A program made the position numbers and the translations under genes. Below the pieces are notes generated by a model. That model searched no databases and had not been told where the DNA came from. It worked only from the letters and a program-made list of their open reading frames with translations. This document shows positions 63,864 to 64,000 of a stretch of DNA of 64,000 bases, piece after piece (positions within the stretch are counted from its first letter, which is position 1; the number at the start of each line of letters is the position of its first letter). The stretch spans positions 1,024,506 to 1,088,505 of the forward strand of contig CANMGU010000002.1 of NCBI GenBank assembly GCA_947497455.1, in the 5' to 3' direction. This DNA is from an uncultured Sphingomonadaceae bacterium. Its GTDB lineage: Bacteria; Pseudomonadota; Alphaproteobacteria; Sphingomonadales; Sphingomonadaceae.

Positions 63864-64000
63864 ATGAAAAAATTTCTTCTCGGCGCTACGGTATTAGCCG
63901 GTCTTGCTTTTGCGGCTCCAGCCTCTGCTGGCGTCGTTTATTCCAATGACTGGGACGGCTCCATTTCCGGTAACTGTGCGTTCAGCACTCAATGTGCCGC
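63864..64000 (+). CDS. Secreted protein, 3' end cut by window
   Basis: The ATG has GGGG six bases upstream. The first 21 residues are a strong signal peptide (MKKFLLGATVLAGLAFAAPA, then SAG). The visible mature part begins GVVYSNDWDGSISGNCAF. This start is typical of sphingomonad PEP-CTERM/PEPxxWA sorted proteins, but the diagnostic C-terminus is outside the window. Confidence 0.7.
   Translation, partial: MKKFLLGATVLAGLAFAAPASAGVVYSNDWDGSISGNCAFSTQCA

Overview
The window reads as chromosome of an alphaproteobacterium of the order Sphingomonadales, close in style to Sphingorhabdus, Parasphingorhabdus or Sphingopyxis. This is inferred from gene content: large TonB-dependent receptors, the aroA-cmk-rpsA-ihfB order, a TIGR02300 FYDLN-acid protein, many VOC and SDR enzymes, and dispersed palindromes of a kind common in sphingomonads. 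I see no rRNA, insertion sequence, prophage or CRISPR array.

Region 1 (1-24.3 kb) is mostly housekeeping. After a cut-off AhpD/CMD-like gene come a DUF4112 protein, two tandem oligopeptide-binding lipoproteins with no ABC permease beside them, an acyl-CoA-dehydrogenase-like flavoprotein and tRNA-Leu(TAA). The minus-strand block aroA / small membrane protein / cmk / rpsA / ihfB follows. Then come a TIGR02300 gene, tRNA-Ala(GGC), a BaiN/HI0933-type flavoprotein, a DbpA-like DEAD-box helicase, a YaiI-type protein, a secreted DUF11 protein, rsmE and ubiA. A probable three-gene redox operon (aldo-keto reductase, nitronate monooxygenase, MDR reductase) precedes soxR. Between soxR and a divergent VOC-VOC-PNPOx operon lies a near-perfect SoxR box whose 19-bp-spaced promoter faces the VOC operon.

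Region 2 (24.4-50 kb) is accessory and catabolic. A TonB receptor diverges from a TPR-sulfotransferase, followed by a DUF917 / hydantoinase-oxoprolinase / NCS1 permease operon with a divergent Lrp/AsnC regulator. A short stretch of small secreted ORFs contains one apparent frameshift. Next are an SDR, an AraC-type regulator and a MarR / metallo-beta-lactamase alkylsulfatase-like / DcaP-like porin set. Two 18-bp identical MarR-type palindromes mark this set. A further cluster holds a two-VOC-domain lipoprotein, an SDR and a membrane PQQ dehydrogenase, divergent from a second TonB receptor and an epoxide-hydrolase-like enzyme, with a TetR regulator.

Region 3 (50-57 kb) is the best candidate for an undescribed system. 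A small K+ channel-like protein sits next to a 659-residue SLOG-like protein with four membrane helices (SLATT-like). A secreted trypsin-like protease with an extra N-terminal region follows, then a convergent repeat lipoprotein and a TIR / TolB-like / TPR protein. The domains recall nucleotide-signal and membrane-effector conflict systems, but a defence role is inference only.

Region 4 (57-64 kb) holds a TetR regulator, a TauE/SafE permease, a His-rich secreted protein, a VOC-CMD pair, aconitase AcnA and the start of a secreted protein cut by the window edge. Five to six copies of a short palindromic repeat (CCGCTT...AAGCGG core) lie in the intergenic gaps of regions 2-4, and other REP-like elements occur elsewhere.
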